A DNA stretch of 64,000 nt from Pyropia haitanensis (taxonomy: Eukaryota; Rhodophyta; Bangiophyceae; Bangiales; Bangiaceae), in assembly GCA_008729055.1 (NCBI GenBank), contig SDUX01000004.1, positions 2,356,001 to 2,420,000 of the forward strand, read 5' to 3'. Shown here one piece after another: positions 32,955-44,733 of this stretch (positions within the stretch are counted from its first letter, which is position 1; every line of letters begins with the position of its first letter). The notes below the pieces were generated by a model. The model saw only the letters and a program-made list of their open reading frames with translations. It ran no database searches and was not told where the DNA came from. The translations under genes and the position numbers were made by a program.

Positions 32955-35900
32955 GACCACCGTTCGCGGGAGAGGGACGGACGGCGGACAGGGCGAGATC
33001 GGGGCGGAGGCGACGTTGCGCCCCAGGCCGGAGTGGACAAAGAAGAGGGGCAGGGACGCACGTGCGGCCAACGGCGTGGGAGGGGACGACGAGGGCGTGA
33101 GGGAGAAGAGCGGCGACAACCGGCAGACGGAGGGGGCGGCCGCTGGAAACAGAGCGGCAGACCGCGCCCATATACGCACGAGGTGCGCGCCCTCGGCTGA
33201 CAAAGCGGCCGCGGCCGCAGGCACCCCCCTCCTCGCGAGGCGCACTCGCCGTCGCCCGGTCCGCCGTGGTCGCGCCCGGGGCGTCGAAACGGCGGCGGGC
33301 GAGAGCGTGGCGGTGCGTGTGCCTCCTCTCCCACTGTTGCGCGCCGCCCGTGCGCAGGGACCACCAGGCAGGCCCCGGTGATTGTGGGAGAACCGCCTAT
33401 GGGAATGGCGCCCGCCAGGGTGGTCCCTGCCGCGCGCGCAAGACGGGTCCCCCGCCACCAACCCGGGCTGGGCGGTGGCATACCCAGGCTGGGCGGGGGC
33501 AGAGGGGCCCCGCCCCTCCGCCGCGTGCATCCGCAGCCCCCCCTGCGCTGGCTTCATCTCCCGCGGCGGCAGGGACGCGACTCGGGCGAGCGGCACGGGC
33601 GGGGAGTCAACTTCCGCACACGACCCGTCAAGGTGAGGACACCCCGCCAGTCGAGCTGCGCCCCCTCGCGACGTAGCGGTGTCGTGTGTTGGGCCCTGAT
33701 GGTTCTGGCATGGCCGGTCGGCAGTCACCCTGGGCGCGGCGTGGCACGTGAAAACTGGGCGTCCCCGAGGGGTTGCCTCGGCGCTGGGGCTCGTTACAGC
33801 CTATGGTCGGCTGCCGCGTCACCATAACGGGGGGGGCACGCGCGAGGTGCGCCCGGCATCGTCAACGCGGTCGACACCGCCCGTCCAGCCCCTACTGCCC
33901 TCGCCGGGGATGGCGGCGACGCTCGAGCCGCCGCGCACACGCCCGACGCGCGGCGGGACGAGTCGGGGGGGCGGGCCATCCTCATCATCCCCATGCTCGG
34001 GCGCCTCCGCCGGCGCTGCCGTCGACGACGGCCGCTCGTGTGGTGGCGTCCCGCGTGACAGAGGTGGCGGCCAAACCGCACGCCACTCCACTCCCGTCTC
34101 CGCGGTGGGTCCGCGTGGGTGGGGGGCTCCCTCCACCCGCCCAGGTGCGGCTTGGCCAACCCGGGGGGGGCCTATCCATACGATCCAACGGTGCGTGCGA
34201 GACACATTGACGGGGGCGCTTTCGGCGGCACGCCTTGCTCTGCCTGGTCGACGCCCAATGGGGCGCTGGATAGAGGGGGCTCTGGCGCCTTGGCGCGGGG
34301 CCGTGAGGCAGCCGTGGTGGTCCAGGAAGTCAGGGCGCGCGGCAGCCGCAACGGGCACGCCGGGACGTGGCCCCACGCCGGGGTGGAGTGCCGCGCCCCG
34401 TCGCGTGCCGCGCTCCGTTTGTAGCGTGCCGCGGCGCGCGAGAAATAGAGCAGGGCCGACGCGCCTGGCGACAACTGGGATGGGGGTCAAGCGGGATTTG
34501 GATTATCCTGGCTTGGACGTGGCCCAGCACGGGTGGGGAGTGTCGGAGAAAGGTGCTCTTTGGCCGAGTAATACGTCAGGACACCCCCGCAGCTCCGAAG
34601 GTCAACCACCAGGGAGAGGTCGGATGCAAACTGTGATTGGTTCCTCCATGTGGTGGCAGGGGCGCCACGTCGGAACCGATGAGGACACGCGCAAAGGGAT
34701 CCCCGCAGCCCCTATCAAAGAACACGGCCGCGTGGGAGAGGGGAGGGGCGTAGCGTAGATGGCGACGCAGTGGATGGAGGCAGGCAGCGCTCGCGCCAGT
34801 CCCACCACGTGACCGACGCACCGGGGCAGGGCCGGTCCAGCCAACCCGCAGCACGGGCACTGGGATCTGCGGTCCATGGAGATCAGCTTCACCGGCGTTG
34901 ATGACTTCAGAAGGGCCCGTCTGGGTTTAATGCGGCCGCGGGGCCAGATGTGGTGAGCCAATGGGCAGCGACCTGCACGTGACGACAGGTGGCGGATCCA
35001 CCCTCGTCACGATCAATTGAAGCCCCCCGCGAGGGCAGGGGTGGCTGATCGGGAAGCTTTGCACAAAATCGCAAGATTTTCCCAAAGAAGAGAAAAGTTC
35101 TCGTTTTTGAAGTCATGGCCGGCCGGCCGCCGCCGGGACGCCAGACGGCCGCGGTCGAAGGCGACTTCAGAGACGAGCGGCCGCTCGACCGACCTGCGGG
35201 ATTGCCAGCCTCGGCGCAGGTGCCGCTTTGTACGGCCGCCGCCGCCGCGTCACCTGCGGCGGCGGTGGCGGCGGCGGCGGCGGCGGCACGTGCCACCAGC
35301 CGTCTCCCTTGCTGACGTCAGCACCCTGCGGCGCACCGACCGCCAGCACGGACTGCTACCCACCCTCGGCAGACGCCAACGACGGGACGGTCGCGCCGCC
35401 GCCAGGCGGGGAGGCCCCCTCTCGCCCGAGCTCCCCCCCCTCGTGGTCGCACACGAGCGGCCGGCCATCCCTGGGGATCCCCGCCCGGGAGGGCAAGGCA
35501 CCTCCCCGTCCCTCCCCTTGGGGCAGTGGTGGCGGTTGTAACCGCAGCAGCGGCGACAGTGGCGGGGATGCGGTCTCCCTCAGAGCGCCCCCACTTAAAA
35601 TGGCACCGCCTCCGTCGGCCACGCCCGTTCCACCAGTCGCGGCGGGCGACCGGCGGCCACCGCCGTCGGTCACCGCTCGCAGCGGCAGGGTGGGCCGCCC
35701 TCCGAGGGCAGCTTCCGCGCCACGGCTGCCGCCGCTGCCACGGGTGCCGCTGCCGTCTCTGCAGCCTCCACCGTTGCCGCTGCCGCGGCTGTGCGGCCTG
35801 CCGCCACGGCCGCGGCGTCGGCGGTCGCTGCCGCCGCGTCCGCTACCACCAAGTCGAGCACCCAAGAGCGATTGTTCAGAGAGCGGTTGCTTGGAAAAAC

Positions 35901-36634
35901 ATGGACATCTGTGGCATCTCCACACAATTACGTAATTTATGTCTTCGCGCCCAAATCGCGCCCCGAGGTCGCAGCGCAGTACTCCTTGTTGCGGGATCCA
36001 CGTCAGGAGCTCATCAAGCCCGAAAGGCTTGAAGAGGACCCTCTTCAAGAAAAATCAAGGTCGCATCAAGCCGCCGCGCGAAGCTCGACACGGCCAGATT
36101 AGGTTCCGATCTGTACACTTAGAAGAAAATTAACTGCCAAGAAGTACGATATTCATGTCGAGTAACACATGCGTTAAGGAACGTCTCATTACATTCCAAC
36201 TCAAGTTACCTTCGCTTGGCAGACCTCGCGGGGGCGAGAAACTCGGCCCAATCGTGACCAACGACACGTCCCAACCCCCGGGCTTGAGATGTCCGATGGA
36301 ACCGCGGAAGACGACACGACGCGGCCGCATCCGTGACGTAAGGGCACGTCCACCAATGTCGGCTATCAGTCTTAAATGAGTGGTTTTAAGACGCCACGTG
36401 TACATACGTGGCAGCGTCTGGGTGGTCGGGCTATCGGCGAGCTATCAGGCGAAGCACGTGAAGTGGACTTACGGTGGAGACGGGGGCTACCAACAGGCTA
36501 CCTTCCAAACCACGGGTCCGTTCGTCGTCTTCGTTCCAGGCCGTTGGTGTTGACAACTCTCCACTATCACACTGTCGAAATGATGCCCACACGTGGCACG
36601 CTCTCAGCCAATCATCGCCCTGGCAATTGGTAAG
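32955..36634. other. Gene-poor region upstream of the RRM gene
   Basis: Composition falls from GC-rich to moderate along this stretch. Long frames exist (for example plus 33748-34758) but read as Arg/Pro/Gly mixtures with no domain. At 36017-36050 two small hairpins sit back to back (AAGCC-CGAAA-GGCTT, then CTTGAAGAG-GACC-CTCTTCAAG), overlapping by three bases. These could belong to a non-coding RNA or a transposon remnant. No tRNA or rRNA was recognised. Confidence 0.45.
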
Positions 36635-36709
36635 GTCTGTTGGCTCCAGGGCTATCGCTCGGCCAAAACACCCTGTTTTGGCCCGGCGATAGCTCTGGAG
36701 CTAACAGAC
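36635..36709. repeat. Near-perfect 36-bp hairpin (fold-back element)
   Basis: The arms 36635-36670 and 36674-36709 flank a 3-base CCC loop and match at 32 of 36 positions; two of the differences are G-T pairs in RNA. The tip reads CCAAAACA-CCC-TGTTTTGG. It lies in a lower-GC stretch with no gene. A fold-back transposon end, MITE core or small-RNA precursor are the options. Confidence 0.85.
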
Positions 36710-39481
36710 GTCAGGGTACGGAGAGGAAGTTATGTCGTCACTTATATCAAGTCTATTCGCTGAGGGGGGTTCGTTTTAGGCCGGAATAGCTCGTTGACAT
36801 TGATGAACGACCGCATCAGTGCCACGTTTGGCCCGACGCGCCACGTTTTTCCTACGTGGCACGAATATCGGCGAATATCGACATTGGTGGACGTGCCCTA
36901 AGGCGCGTGCTCGGGTCATCATCAATGGTAGCAACGAGGCGGGCATACTGTCCTGCACGTGGGGCGCAACGATTAGAGCCAAGATGACCATGCTTGAGAT
37001 GTTTGTGCGGCGGATGCACACACAAAACTTTGTCCTGTAGCGTGACCAGATCCACAAAGACGTCGTGGTGAATCGTGGGGCGGCAGAGAGCGTGCGGACG
37101 AAGCTAGTCGCCCAGGTCGCCCGATGTACCGCGGCGGTGGTTCACACAGTGTCGTTTCATGCTTCTTTATAGCTGGTCATGTACAGTCTCGCGTGGCGCC
37201 GCGGCCCCTTAACCCAGTAGCGACAGCCGAGGTAGCTCCTCATGTGTTCTACCCTCCCCTTCAAACATAGATGCAGGTCGCCCCGCCGACGGGGCCGGCA
37301 GGGCCTGCCGTTGTCACACGCTGCGGATTTAAGTTGGCGCTGCTGCCACACTCGTCGCAACACAGATTATTGGGTGTTGCGGGACCAGGCTCCAGACAGC
37401 GGGCCTGTGTACTTCTCTCTACAATCGAAAAAAGCAGTCCACAGAGACGCGCCAGACCAGCGAGATACTGGAGCCAAAAGCCAACCCAAATCAGACACGT
37501 GGCGCCACGTGGGCGACTCTGAATGGCCATTCCAACCGAGAAGCTAACGCCGCGCGCGTCACGTCTCAAGCAAAATACCTAGTGGGGCGCCTGGAGAGAG
37601 TAGCCGGTTCCACGCCGTATTAGCGTCCTGTGGGACTCTTCAAGCCACGGGTCACGCTTCCTATTGGCGCAGGTTGGCTCCTCGTTTGGCCAAAAGCCAA
37701 AACACCGCGCCAAACAGGCTCGTTTGGCTCGGGGGTTGACCACGCTGCCGTTGGGAGCCAAAAACTCGATCGCTCTCGAGGCGCATTAAGGAGGTCTCCA
37801 GAGCGATTAAGAATTGTCATACGGCCTTAGTTTTGGACTGTCACACGGCCCACCAGTCAGAGCCAAAACCCAACTGGTGAAACGGCTGCCACGTAGTTGG
37901 CTTTTGGCTTTTGGCTGCATTGGTGGAGATGCTCTCACGATCCGCAACGTCGCCATCCTCTCTTTGGACACCCGCGGTTCGCGAATGAGCGCGCAGGGGC
38001 ACATGATCCTCCAGACTACTCGAGACACATGGGATGCACGGCCAGCAGGGCTCCACGGTCTCACGTGGAGTAATCTGACTGGAGTGGTGGAAGAGGACGT
38101 GCGCGCGTTCCTCCACCGCGGCCTACCTTGATCAGTGACTACAAAGATATCTTTTCGAGCATCCTCGTCTGTTTCCAACTCGATAGACTGCCGTTTGGGA
38201 AGGTGGCCTGCGAAGCTGTGCCCTGCGGCTGCCCCGCAGCGCGCTTCGTCGGACCCGTCCATGAGCAGAACAAACTAAAACAAGACTGAACGGCAAACAC
38301 GGTCTCCTGAAAGATCAAATTTCAAGGCGAATAAGGACGGACAATATGGGCGCGTGTGATTTCGCGATGGCCCCTTCCGCGTGGCACCCGCTCGTTGCGA
38401 GGCAGCTGTGGACCAATTTTGCATCAGTCACGTTCCGTAACTCACAGTTGGGGCTTTTGTGTGAGCGCTTCAGTTGGATTGAAATGCAGCTTTGTTTGTC
38501 TGTTGGCTGCCAGCAGTCCTGGTGCACCGTGGGACGCTGTCGCTGCGAGGCTCTGCAGGGCCCAGCTCGGCGACGAGGTCACTGTGACCGTCCGTCTGTG
38601 TGGGTCTCGAGTTGAGCCACGCGACGCCACCTTGGCGACGGGACAGGTGGGGTCAAAGTGGCCTCGCTGGCTCGCCCCCCGACCACATAACCCCGAGGCC
38701 ACCAGCACTTTCTCCGCAGAGGTACGGGGCGCATGGGAGGGAGGAACTGTCACTGCACCCACCACTGGGCGACGCCTCTGGTTCGCCTTCCGTCGCCGAC
38801 CGCCACCTCGGCTTCTGTCAGCTGTGGCGCTGGCTGTTCGCGCGCCGTGCCCCCGGCGTACCCCCCTGCGGGCCCCCTCGGCGCCGTGGAGCGGCGCGAG
38901 CCCGGCCGAGACACGACGGATGCACGCTCCGCGTGCGTGCGATCATCGGGTTCTTGACGCCCCCGCCTCCCCGTTGGCACTTTGGAGCACGCGCCACCAG
39001 GCGGTGGCCGCGCTCGGCCACGCCGCCGGCCTCGACAGCCCGCCAGGTCGCGCCACTCTTGATCGTGGCCGCCCTTGACCCGTGCTGGCCGCCCAAGCCG
39101 AATTCCGCCTACACAAGCCACTTGCACGCCTCCCCACCCGTCCCCTCTCTCTGGACGGCGGGCGAGAGACGGGTGGCGGCGGCCGCGGAGCTCGCAAGGA
39201 GTGGTGCTCGTCTGCTGTGTCGCCGTGCTGGTCATCACCCGCGCCTGGCACACCACCAACGCTGAATGTGGCGTTTGTTCCGCTGGTCTCGTGCATTGTG
39301 AGGGACTGCCTCGCATCCTCCGGCGTTTTGACAGCGCCGGTGAGCTCGCGCACGGTGACTGCCGGCGTTGTACGGAGGCCTCTTCGAGCCGTTTGCCGTC
39401 ACCTCGTTTGCTTTCTTCCTCTTCCGCCCCCCCGTCGCTGTCCCCGCATCCTCATCCCGCAGCCCTCCCGTGTGTGACGCC
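36710..39481. other. Lower-GC, palindrome-rich intergenic region
   Basis: No frame is convincing. Palindromes recur: GCCACGT-TTTTCCT-ACGTGGC near 36840-36860, the 16-bp perfect palindrome at 37496-37511, and a cluster of GCCAAAA/TTTTGGC words at 37670-37915. The last part (about 38600-39480) is GC-rich again and precedes the small secreted-protein gene. Confidence 0.5.
37496..37511. repeat. Perfect 16-bp palindrome CACGTGGCGCCACGTG
   Basis: Two CACGTG E-box/G-box cores flank a GCGC centre in perfect symmetry. It could bind bHLH or bZIP dimers, or be part of a mobile element. It is not near a gene start. Confidence 0.8.
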
Positions 39482-39844
39482 ATGGCTCTCCCTTCCCCGA
39501 CTGGCCCGTGGCGGCGGCGGCCGGCGCTGTCCCTGGCCACCACGGCTGCGCTCCTCGCCGCCGCCGTAGTACTGCTGCTGGGCCCGCCGCTGGCGGCGGA
39601 GGCCACCCCTGTGGACACCCCTGGGCGAGCGCGGGAGGCTGGCAATGACGCCTTCTTCGCCGCCACCGCCGCCGCCCCCGGCGCCCACCCGCATGTACGG
39701 CCGACGGTGCGGTCGGCAGATGAGGCACCGCCGCTGGTGGTGGACCGGGGCGAGTATGGTGGCGGCTGGGGCGCACCACAGCCGCCCTCTGTCGAGCGGC
39801 AAGAGATGGTGGTTGTGGACGTGAGCGTGCCGCCAAGGACGTGA
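39482..39844 (+). CDS. Small predicted secreted protein (120 aa), function unknown
   Basis: ATG 39482 lies in a strong context (GACGCCATGG). The N-terminus is a classical signal peptide: a basic WRRRP region, then a hydrophobic core SLATTAALLAAAVVLLLG with likely cleavage after LAAEA near residue 41. The mature part of about 80 residues is acidic/Pro-rich with no cysteines and no domain I know (for example VVDRGEYGGGW and RQEMVVVDVSV). It is a single exon ending at TGA 39842-39844. High GC at third positions and the signal peptide support a real gene, but nothing indicates its role. Confidence 0.55.
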   Translation: MALPSPTGPWRRRPALSLATTAALLAAAVVLLLGPPLAAEATPVDTPGRAREAGNDAFFAATAAAPGAHPHVRPTVRSADEAPPLVVDRGEYGGGWGAPQPPSVERQEMVVVDVSVPPRT

Positions 39845-41248
39845 ACACGGTCGGCGGGCGGCGTGGCGACTGGGCAGTGGCCACCGCTGTTTGTTCACCG
39901 TGTGGTGCTTGTCGCGGGGGTGACAGCAAGACGGTGGAGGGTCGGCGTCGGCGGCGGTGGTTTGGGGCATGACGGGGCTAGACAAGTGCAGCGCGCTGAG
40001 CGACGGCGCTGCACGCCAAAAAGCGGTGGTCCGCCATTGGAGCGATCTCACTGCCGGCTGGGCGGCGCCCCTGCCTGGCTAAGGAACGCCCCTGCCGGCT
40101 GGGCCATCGTCACTGCTGGGGACATTGACCCGTAGTCGACGGGGGGCTTTGACAAGTGGGGAAATCAGTTGGGACGTGTGTGGGTGTGCGCACAGCCGAC
40201 CTCTGACCGCAGCGTGCGGCTTGGGCGGCGTCCGAGAGGAGATGGGTGTCTGCATTGTACATTTTTGCGCGGCAGCGGAGCGTGCACTGTGTGGGTTGTC
40301 TCTTGTTTTATTGACTTTTTTTCTCATGCCATGCTTCGTACTGGACGGGATGCACTGTCGAGCAGGGCGCACGCGCCCGCCGCGCGCTGGTCTTCCCAGC
40401 TTGCGCGTGGCCGGCGCGCGTGTCGTCGGCCACGGCGGCGGCCACACCGACGTGGCGGGGACTGCCGCGTCGCGGAGGCACGAGGGGGTTCCACTGCGGC
40501 GCAGGAGCTGCCGCGGCGCGACAACGGGGGAGAGCGTGCACCCTCCCGTCCTCCCCCCTCAGCCCGCCGCCCCCCCCCCCCCCCCCTTCCCCACGCCCGC
40601 ATGTCCACGCCGGTAAAAGTGGACGGCTGCTGCCGCACCTGCCGTGCGGTGGTTTGCTGCAGCCCCGCCTGGCGGGGAGAATCCTCACCCCGCGGGGGCG
40701 CCCCGGAGGGCGGCGCTCCCCAGGGACCGTCGCTGACGGCGGCGATGGCGGCGGCGGCGTCGCGGAACGACGGGGCCGAAACTGCCGCCGCGATCGCCGC
40801 CACTGGCGCCCGTGGCGTCAGCAGCGACGATAGCGACGTCTCCCCTCCCCCCCCCCCCCCCCCCCCACCCCCCCACCCCCCCCGCCCCCCTCTCGTCAAC
40901 CTCCCGTCTCCGCCGCGGGAGCCGTCGGAAAGAGCGGTCGATGCGGCGAGTGTGGTCGACAATGGCTTCGATGGCAGACGGCAGAGTCTGAGGCCGTCGT
41001 CGGGGTGGGTGCGAGGGGGGAGGGGGGGGGGAAGAAAGGGAGGGGAACAGCTTGGGAGGAGCTCTTCGACAGCAGCTCAACGCTGGGATGCATCACTGTA
41101 TGTGTGCATCCAGGCACGGCGAAATTGAGGGGAGAGTAGGCGGCGAAACAGAGTGTCAATCCTACGCAACGAGTCCTCTGCAGACGGGCAGCCGTTATCG
41201 ATCCTCTCTGCCGCCACGCTACTGCTCCTCGCGCAGCATGGGGCGATC
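39845..41248. other. Intergenic region with one weak open frame
   Basis: Apart from the weak frame at 40601-41128 I see no gene. C runs occupy 40571-40588 and 40848-40885. The stretch at 41080-41248 is the likely leader of the next gene. Confidence 0.45.
40601..41128 (+). CDS. Weak hypothetical open frame
   Basis: ATG 40601 opens MSTPVKVDGCCRTCRAVVCC and runs 175 codons, with an Ala-rich helix-like part (AAMAAAASRNDGAETAAAIA) and a poly-Pro tract. The opposite strand gives an equally plausible reading (RAPVAAIAAAVSAPSFRDAA). Third-position GC does not separate the two. It may be untranslated leader. Confidence 0.2.
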   Translation: MSTPVKVDGCCRTCRAVVCCSPAWRGESSPRGGAPEGGAPQGPSLTAAMAAAASRNDGAETAAAIAATGARGVSSDDSDVSPPPPPPPPPPHPPRPPLVNLPSPPREPSERAVDAASVVDNGFDGRRQSLRPSSGWVRGGRGGGRKGGEQLGRSSSTAAQRWDASLYVCIQARRN

Positions 41249-42178
41249 ATGAAGCGAGGTCGCCGCCTCGCCCGCCGCTGGAGCACCCCCCCCTCTACCC
41301 CGAGCAGCGGCTGCGGCCGCAGGACACCCCGCCCTAGCGATGTGGATGAGGACGACTCGGATGCGGGCGGCTCGTCGTCCCCTTCGGTGGTGCCGCCGCG
41401 GCGTCGCAATCTGCGGCTCCTACGACGCACGGCAGCCGCCGCTCCACCTTCCTCCTCTTCTCCCTCCCTTTCCTCTTCTCCGTCTCGCTCTGTTGGTGCC
41501 GACAGCTGCTCGGTGTCGGGGGAGGACACAGACGCGCGCGTCACCGACGGTGGCTCTGTGACTCCGCCGACGCGCTCCCCCCCGCGGCGGCGGCCGCTGC
41601 AGCAGCGGCTGCGGCGCACCACCGTCGCGAGCCCTTTGGCCTCCTCTTCCTCCTTTCCTCCCTGTCCGCGTTTGTCATTCCCGAAATTGGTTCGTGGGAG
41701 CAGCGAGTCGGCGTCGGCGGCGGACGCGGCCGGCGGCGACGGCGCGCCCGCCGGCCGCCGCCTCGACGGCCACCGTTGCAGCACCCTCGGGCAGCTGGAT
41801 GGAAGCAACGACAGCGACGCGGGGGCGGCGCGCGCGCCGCCGCTGCGGTCGCCGCCAGGCGTGACACCGGCGGGTGGCGGCGCCCCACGCCCGCGCCTGC
41901 GGCAGCGTGGCGCCGGTGCCACCGGCGCGGCGGCCGGCGCGGCGGGCCCCCCCCGATGGCGAGCCGCCACCGGCCGCGCCCGTCGCCGCGACTGCGCGCG
42001 GGCGGTTGCGCGCACGCGCTACCGGCGGTCAGTGGCGGCCGTGCCGGCAGCGCTGGCAATGGCGGCGGCGGTGGTTGCGGGCCCGTGGGGTGGCCCCTGG
42101 GCACCCTTGCCGCCCGTGGCCGCCGGCTGCTCTCCTCGCGCACGCCACCCGCTGTCACCCTCCTCGTCAGACGAAGAG

Positions 42179-42216
<38 letters not shown>

Positions 42217-43309
42217 GTGGCGGGCGCCCCCGTCGCGCAGGGTGGGCGCTATCCCCGACGCGGCTGCTGTCGCCGCCGCGCTGGCCGCCCTCGACTCGGC
42301 AGCCGCCGCGCCCGCCGCGGCGGGCGGCGGCGGCGGGCAGCGCGCTCCTTCCCGCCCTTCCCCCTCGGTGCTGGCAGCCGCGCTGGCCACGGCCGCCGCC
42401 GCCGCCCGCGTGGCGCCGTCGGTCGCGGCCGCCGTCGTGGCCGCCCCGCACCTGCCCGCCGCACTCGGCCGGGTCGCCGTCGCCGACGTGGCGCGGGGGG
42501 ACCGTGGGGCGGGCGGCGACGCACCTGCGGCCACGGGGGCGCTCGCCCACCCGGCCACCGCGGCAGCGCGCTCCTTCCCGCCCTTCCCCCTCGGTGCTGG
42601 CAGCCGCGCTGGCCACGGCCGCCGCCGCCACCCGCGCGGCGCCGTCGGTCGCGGCCGCCGTCGTGGCCGCCCCGCACCTGCCCGCCGCACTCGGCCGGGT
42701 CGCCGTCGCCGACGTGGCGCGGGGGGACCGTGGGGCGGGCGGCGACGCACCTGCGGCCACGGGGGCGCTCGCCCACCCGGCCACCGCGTCGGCGCTCGTG
42801 GCGGCGGCGCTCGCGTACGTGCGGCCGACGGCGGCTGGGCGGCCCGCGGCCGCCGCGGCCGCCGCCGCTGCCGCACCGGCCGACGCGCGCGTGGCCGACC
42901 GGGCGGCGGGCTGGGCGTGTCGCCTCGTTGCCGCGCTCGTGCGCCCCCCCCCTCCCACCCCTGCCGGCGCCGCCGCGGCGGTGCTGCCACTGGCGCTCGT
43001 GTCGGTGGCGGCGGTGGCAGCGGCGGCCGTGGACGGCGACGCCCCCCTCCCCCGACGGCCGCGGCGTGGACCGCCACCGCGGGCGCGGCGGGCCTCGCCG
43101 CCGCGACCGCCCCGCCGAGACGTGCCCCGGACGGCAGACGGCAAGGCACTGGGGGGGGGGGGACCGCTGCCGCCGCGGTGGTGGCCGCCGCGGTGGCAGA
43201 CGTGCGCGTGTACGGGGCGCTAGTGGATTGGCTGGACGCCGCAACGGACCGGCGCCGCGCCATGGCGGGAGTGGCCGGACGGCGCTTGCCGGCCGGTGGA
43301 TGGGGGTAG
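41249..43309 (+). CDS. Unknown Ser/Arg-rich protein, frame broken by tandem duplication
   Basis: ATG 41249 opens MKRGRRLARRWSTPP, with an acidic patch (DVDEDDSDAGG), long Ser/Pro/Arg stretches and a second acidic patch (SSSDEEGG) before poly-Gly. An Ala-rich, probably helical region follows (PSVLAAALATAAAAARVAPS, HLPAALGRVAVADVA). A 226-bp duplication (42337-42788) throws the frame; reading on from the second copy gives ALVAAALAYVRPTAAG and LPLALVSVAAVAAAAVDG. After a C-rich run (43045-43055) a further -1 shift gives VRVYGALVDWLDAATDRR and the stop at 43307-43309. With one copy the gene would read through, apart from that C run. No domain is recognised. It may be a fresh pseudogene allele, or the duplication may be an assembly error. 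Confidence 0.5.
42337..42788 (+). repeat. 226-bp tandem duplication, two copies
   Basis: Copies 42337-42562 and 42563-42788 are identical except for two bases (a G/A and a T/C about 80 bases in). The unit length is not a multiple of three. See the surrounding gene. Confidence 0.97.
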
Positions 43310-43359
43310 CGCCTCCCCATCGCCGCCGGCCCGCCTGCCTGAGCGTACCGCCGCCTTCG

Positions 43360-43413
<54 letters not shown>

Positions 43414-43992
43414 GTGGCCGACAGCGGCGGAGGCGGCTAAACGCTACACAGACGCCTGCTCTAGGAGAGGTAGTGGTGATGCGGGCGTCGGTGGAGGAGG
43501 CGTGGGGGGTGACAAGGGGACAGCGCCGCAGGGTGGGGGTGGCCCGCTTCACAAACGGGGGCGGCCAGAGCGTTGGGAGGAGGATGGGCGGGGGCGGTGG
43601 GGGGGGGAGGGGGGGTTGCGCCCCGGTGGCCCACCGCGAACGCCAGTGCGAAAAAAAAAGTGTTGGAGGCGACGTGGCGGGCACCCGGTCCGGAGGCGGC
43701 GCGAGCAAGGCGGTGCCCCCGTGCGGGGCGGCATCCAAACGAGAGCGAGGCCTTCCTCCCCCCCCCCCCCCCCCGCCCCCCCCCCCCAGCAACGGCGCGC
43801 CCGCAACAAGTGGCGCAGCCAGCCCAGGCGCCCCCCCCCCCCCCCCCCCGCGTCCGCTGTCCTCCGTCCGCCCTGTCCACGCAAGCCGCGGGCGGCGGTC
43901 CCCCCCCCGCCCCCCCATCCCCGACCCGCCTCCTCCCTCCCCGCCCGTCCTCCGCCCCCCCCCGCCCCCCCGCCCCAGTGTGCCTGTCAGTC
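43310..43992. promoter_or_regulatory. Upstream region of the flavohaemoglobin gene
   Basis: After the CGG repeat, the stretch 43440-43700 has mixed composition with an A9 tract at 43652-43660. From 43750 to 43990 it is C-rich, as is usual just before starts in this genome. No motif is recognised. Confidence 0.35.
43361..43409 (+). repeat. (CGG)n trinucleotide repeat
   Basis: About sixteen CGG units lie just downstream of the unknown gene at 41249-43309. It is the longest pure CGG run in this part of the window. Confidence 0.9.
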
Positions 43993-44700
43993 ATGTCCGC
44001 CCACGTCCCCCCGCGGCGCCCCCCCCCCCCCCCCCAACGCCCGACGAGGCGGCGCTGCTCCGCGCGACCGCGCCCGCCCTCCGCGCGTCGGGGGTGGCGC
44101 TCGTCCACCGCTTTGCCGACCTGCTCTTCACCCACCACCCGGCCGCGGCCGCCCACTTTGACGTGCCAGAGGCAGAGGGGGGGGGGGGGGTGGCCCTACC
44201 AGTGGCGCCGACGGCGAGGCCGGCGGCGGCGGCGGCGGCAGCGCGGCGGTGGCGGGCCAGGTCGCCCGCCTCGTCGCGGCCTTCCTCGCCGCCGCCGACG
44301 CGGCGGCGGCGCCCGCGTCCCTGGCCCCCCTCCTCGACCGCGTCGCCGCCCGCCACGCGGCGCGGGACCTGCCGCGCGCCCTCTTCCCGCCCGTCGGCGA
44401 CGCGCTGCTCCAGGCGGTGGGGGAGGTGCTCGGCGACGCCGCCCCGCAGGCGGTGCTCGACGCGTGGGACGCCGCGTACGCATGGCTGGGGGGGGAGCTC
44501 GCCGCCCGGCAGGCCGCCCTGGTCGAGGGGGGGGGGGGGCCGGGGGGGGGGTGGCGCGGCTACGCCCCGTTTGTCGTGGCCGCCCGCGTGGAAGAGCCCG
44601 CCGCGACCGTTGCCGCCGTGTCGCTGTGGCTGGTGCCCGCGGGGGGGGGCGGCGGCGGTGGCGGTGGCGGTGGCGGTGGTGGTGACGGTGGTGACGGGGA

Positions 44701-44733
<33 letters not shown>

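Noticed and set aside
33748..34758. 336-codon plus-strand frame
   Set aside because: No domain, no start context, mixed composition and equally long antisense frames.
41776..43440. Two further long frames overlapping the unknown gene
   Set aside because: They are shadows produced by the tandem duplication and the G/C bias. Only the segments that continue the same peptide were used.
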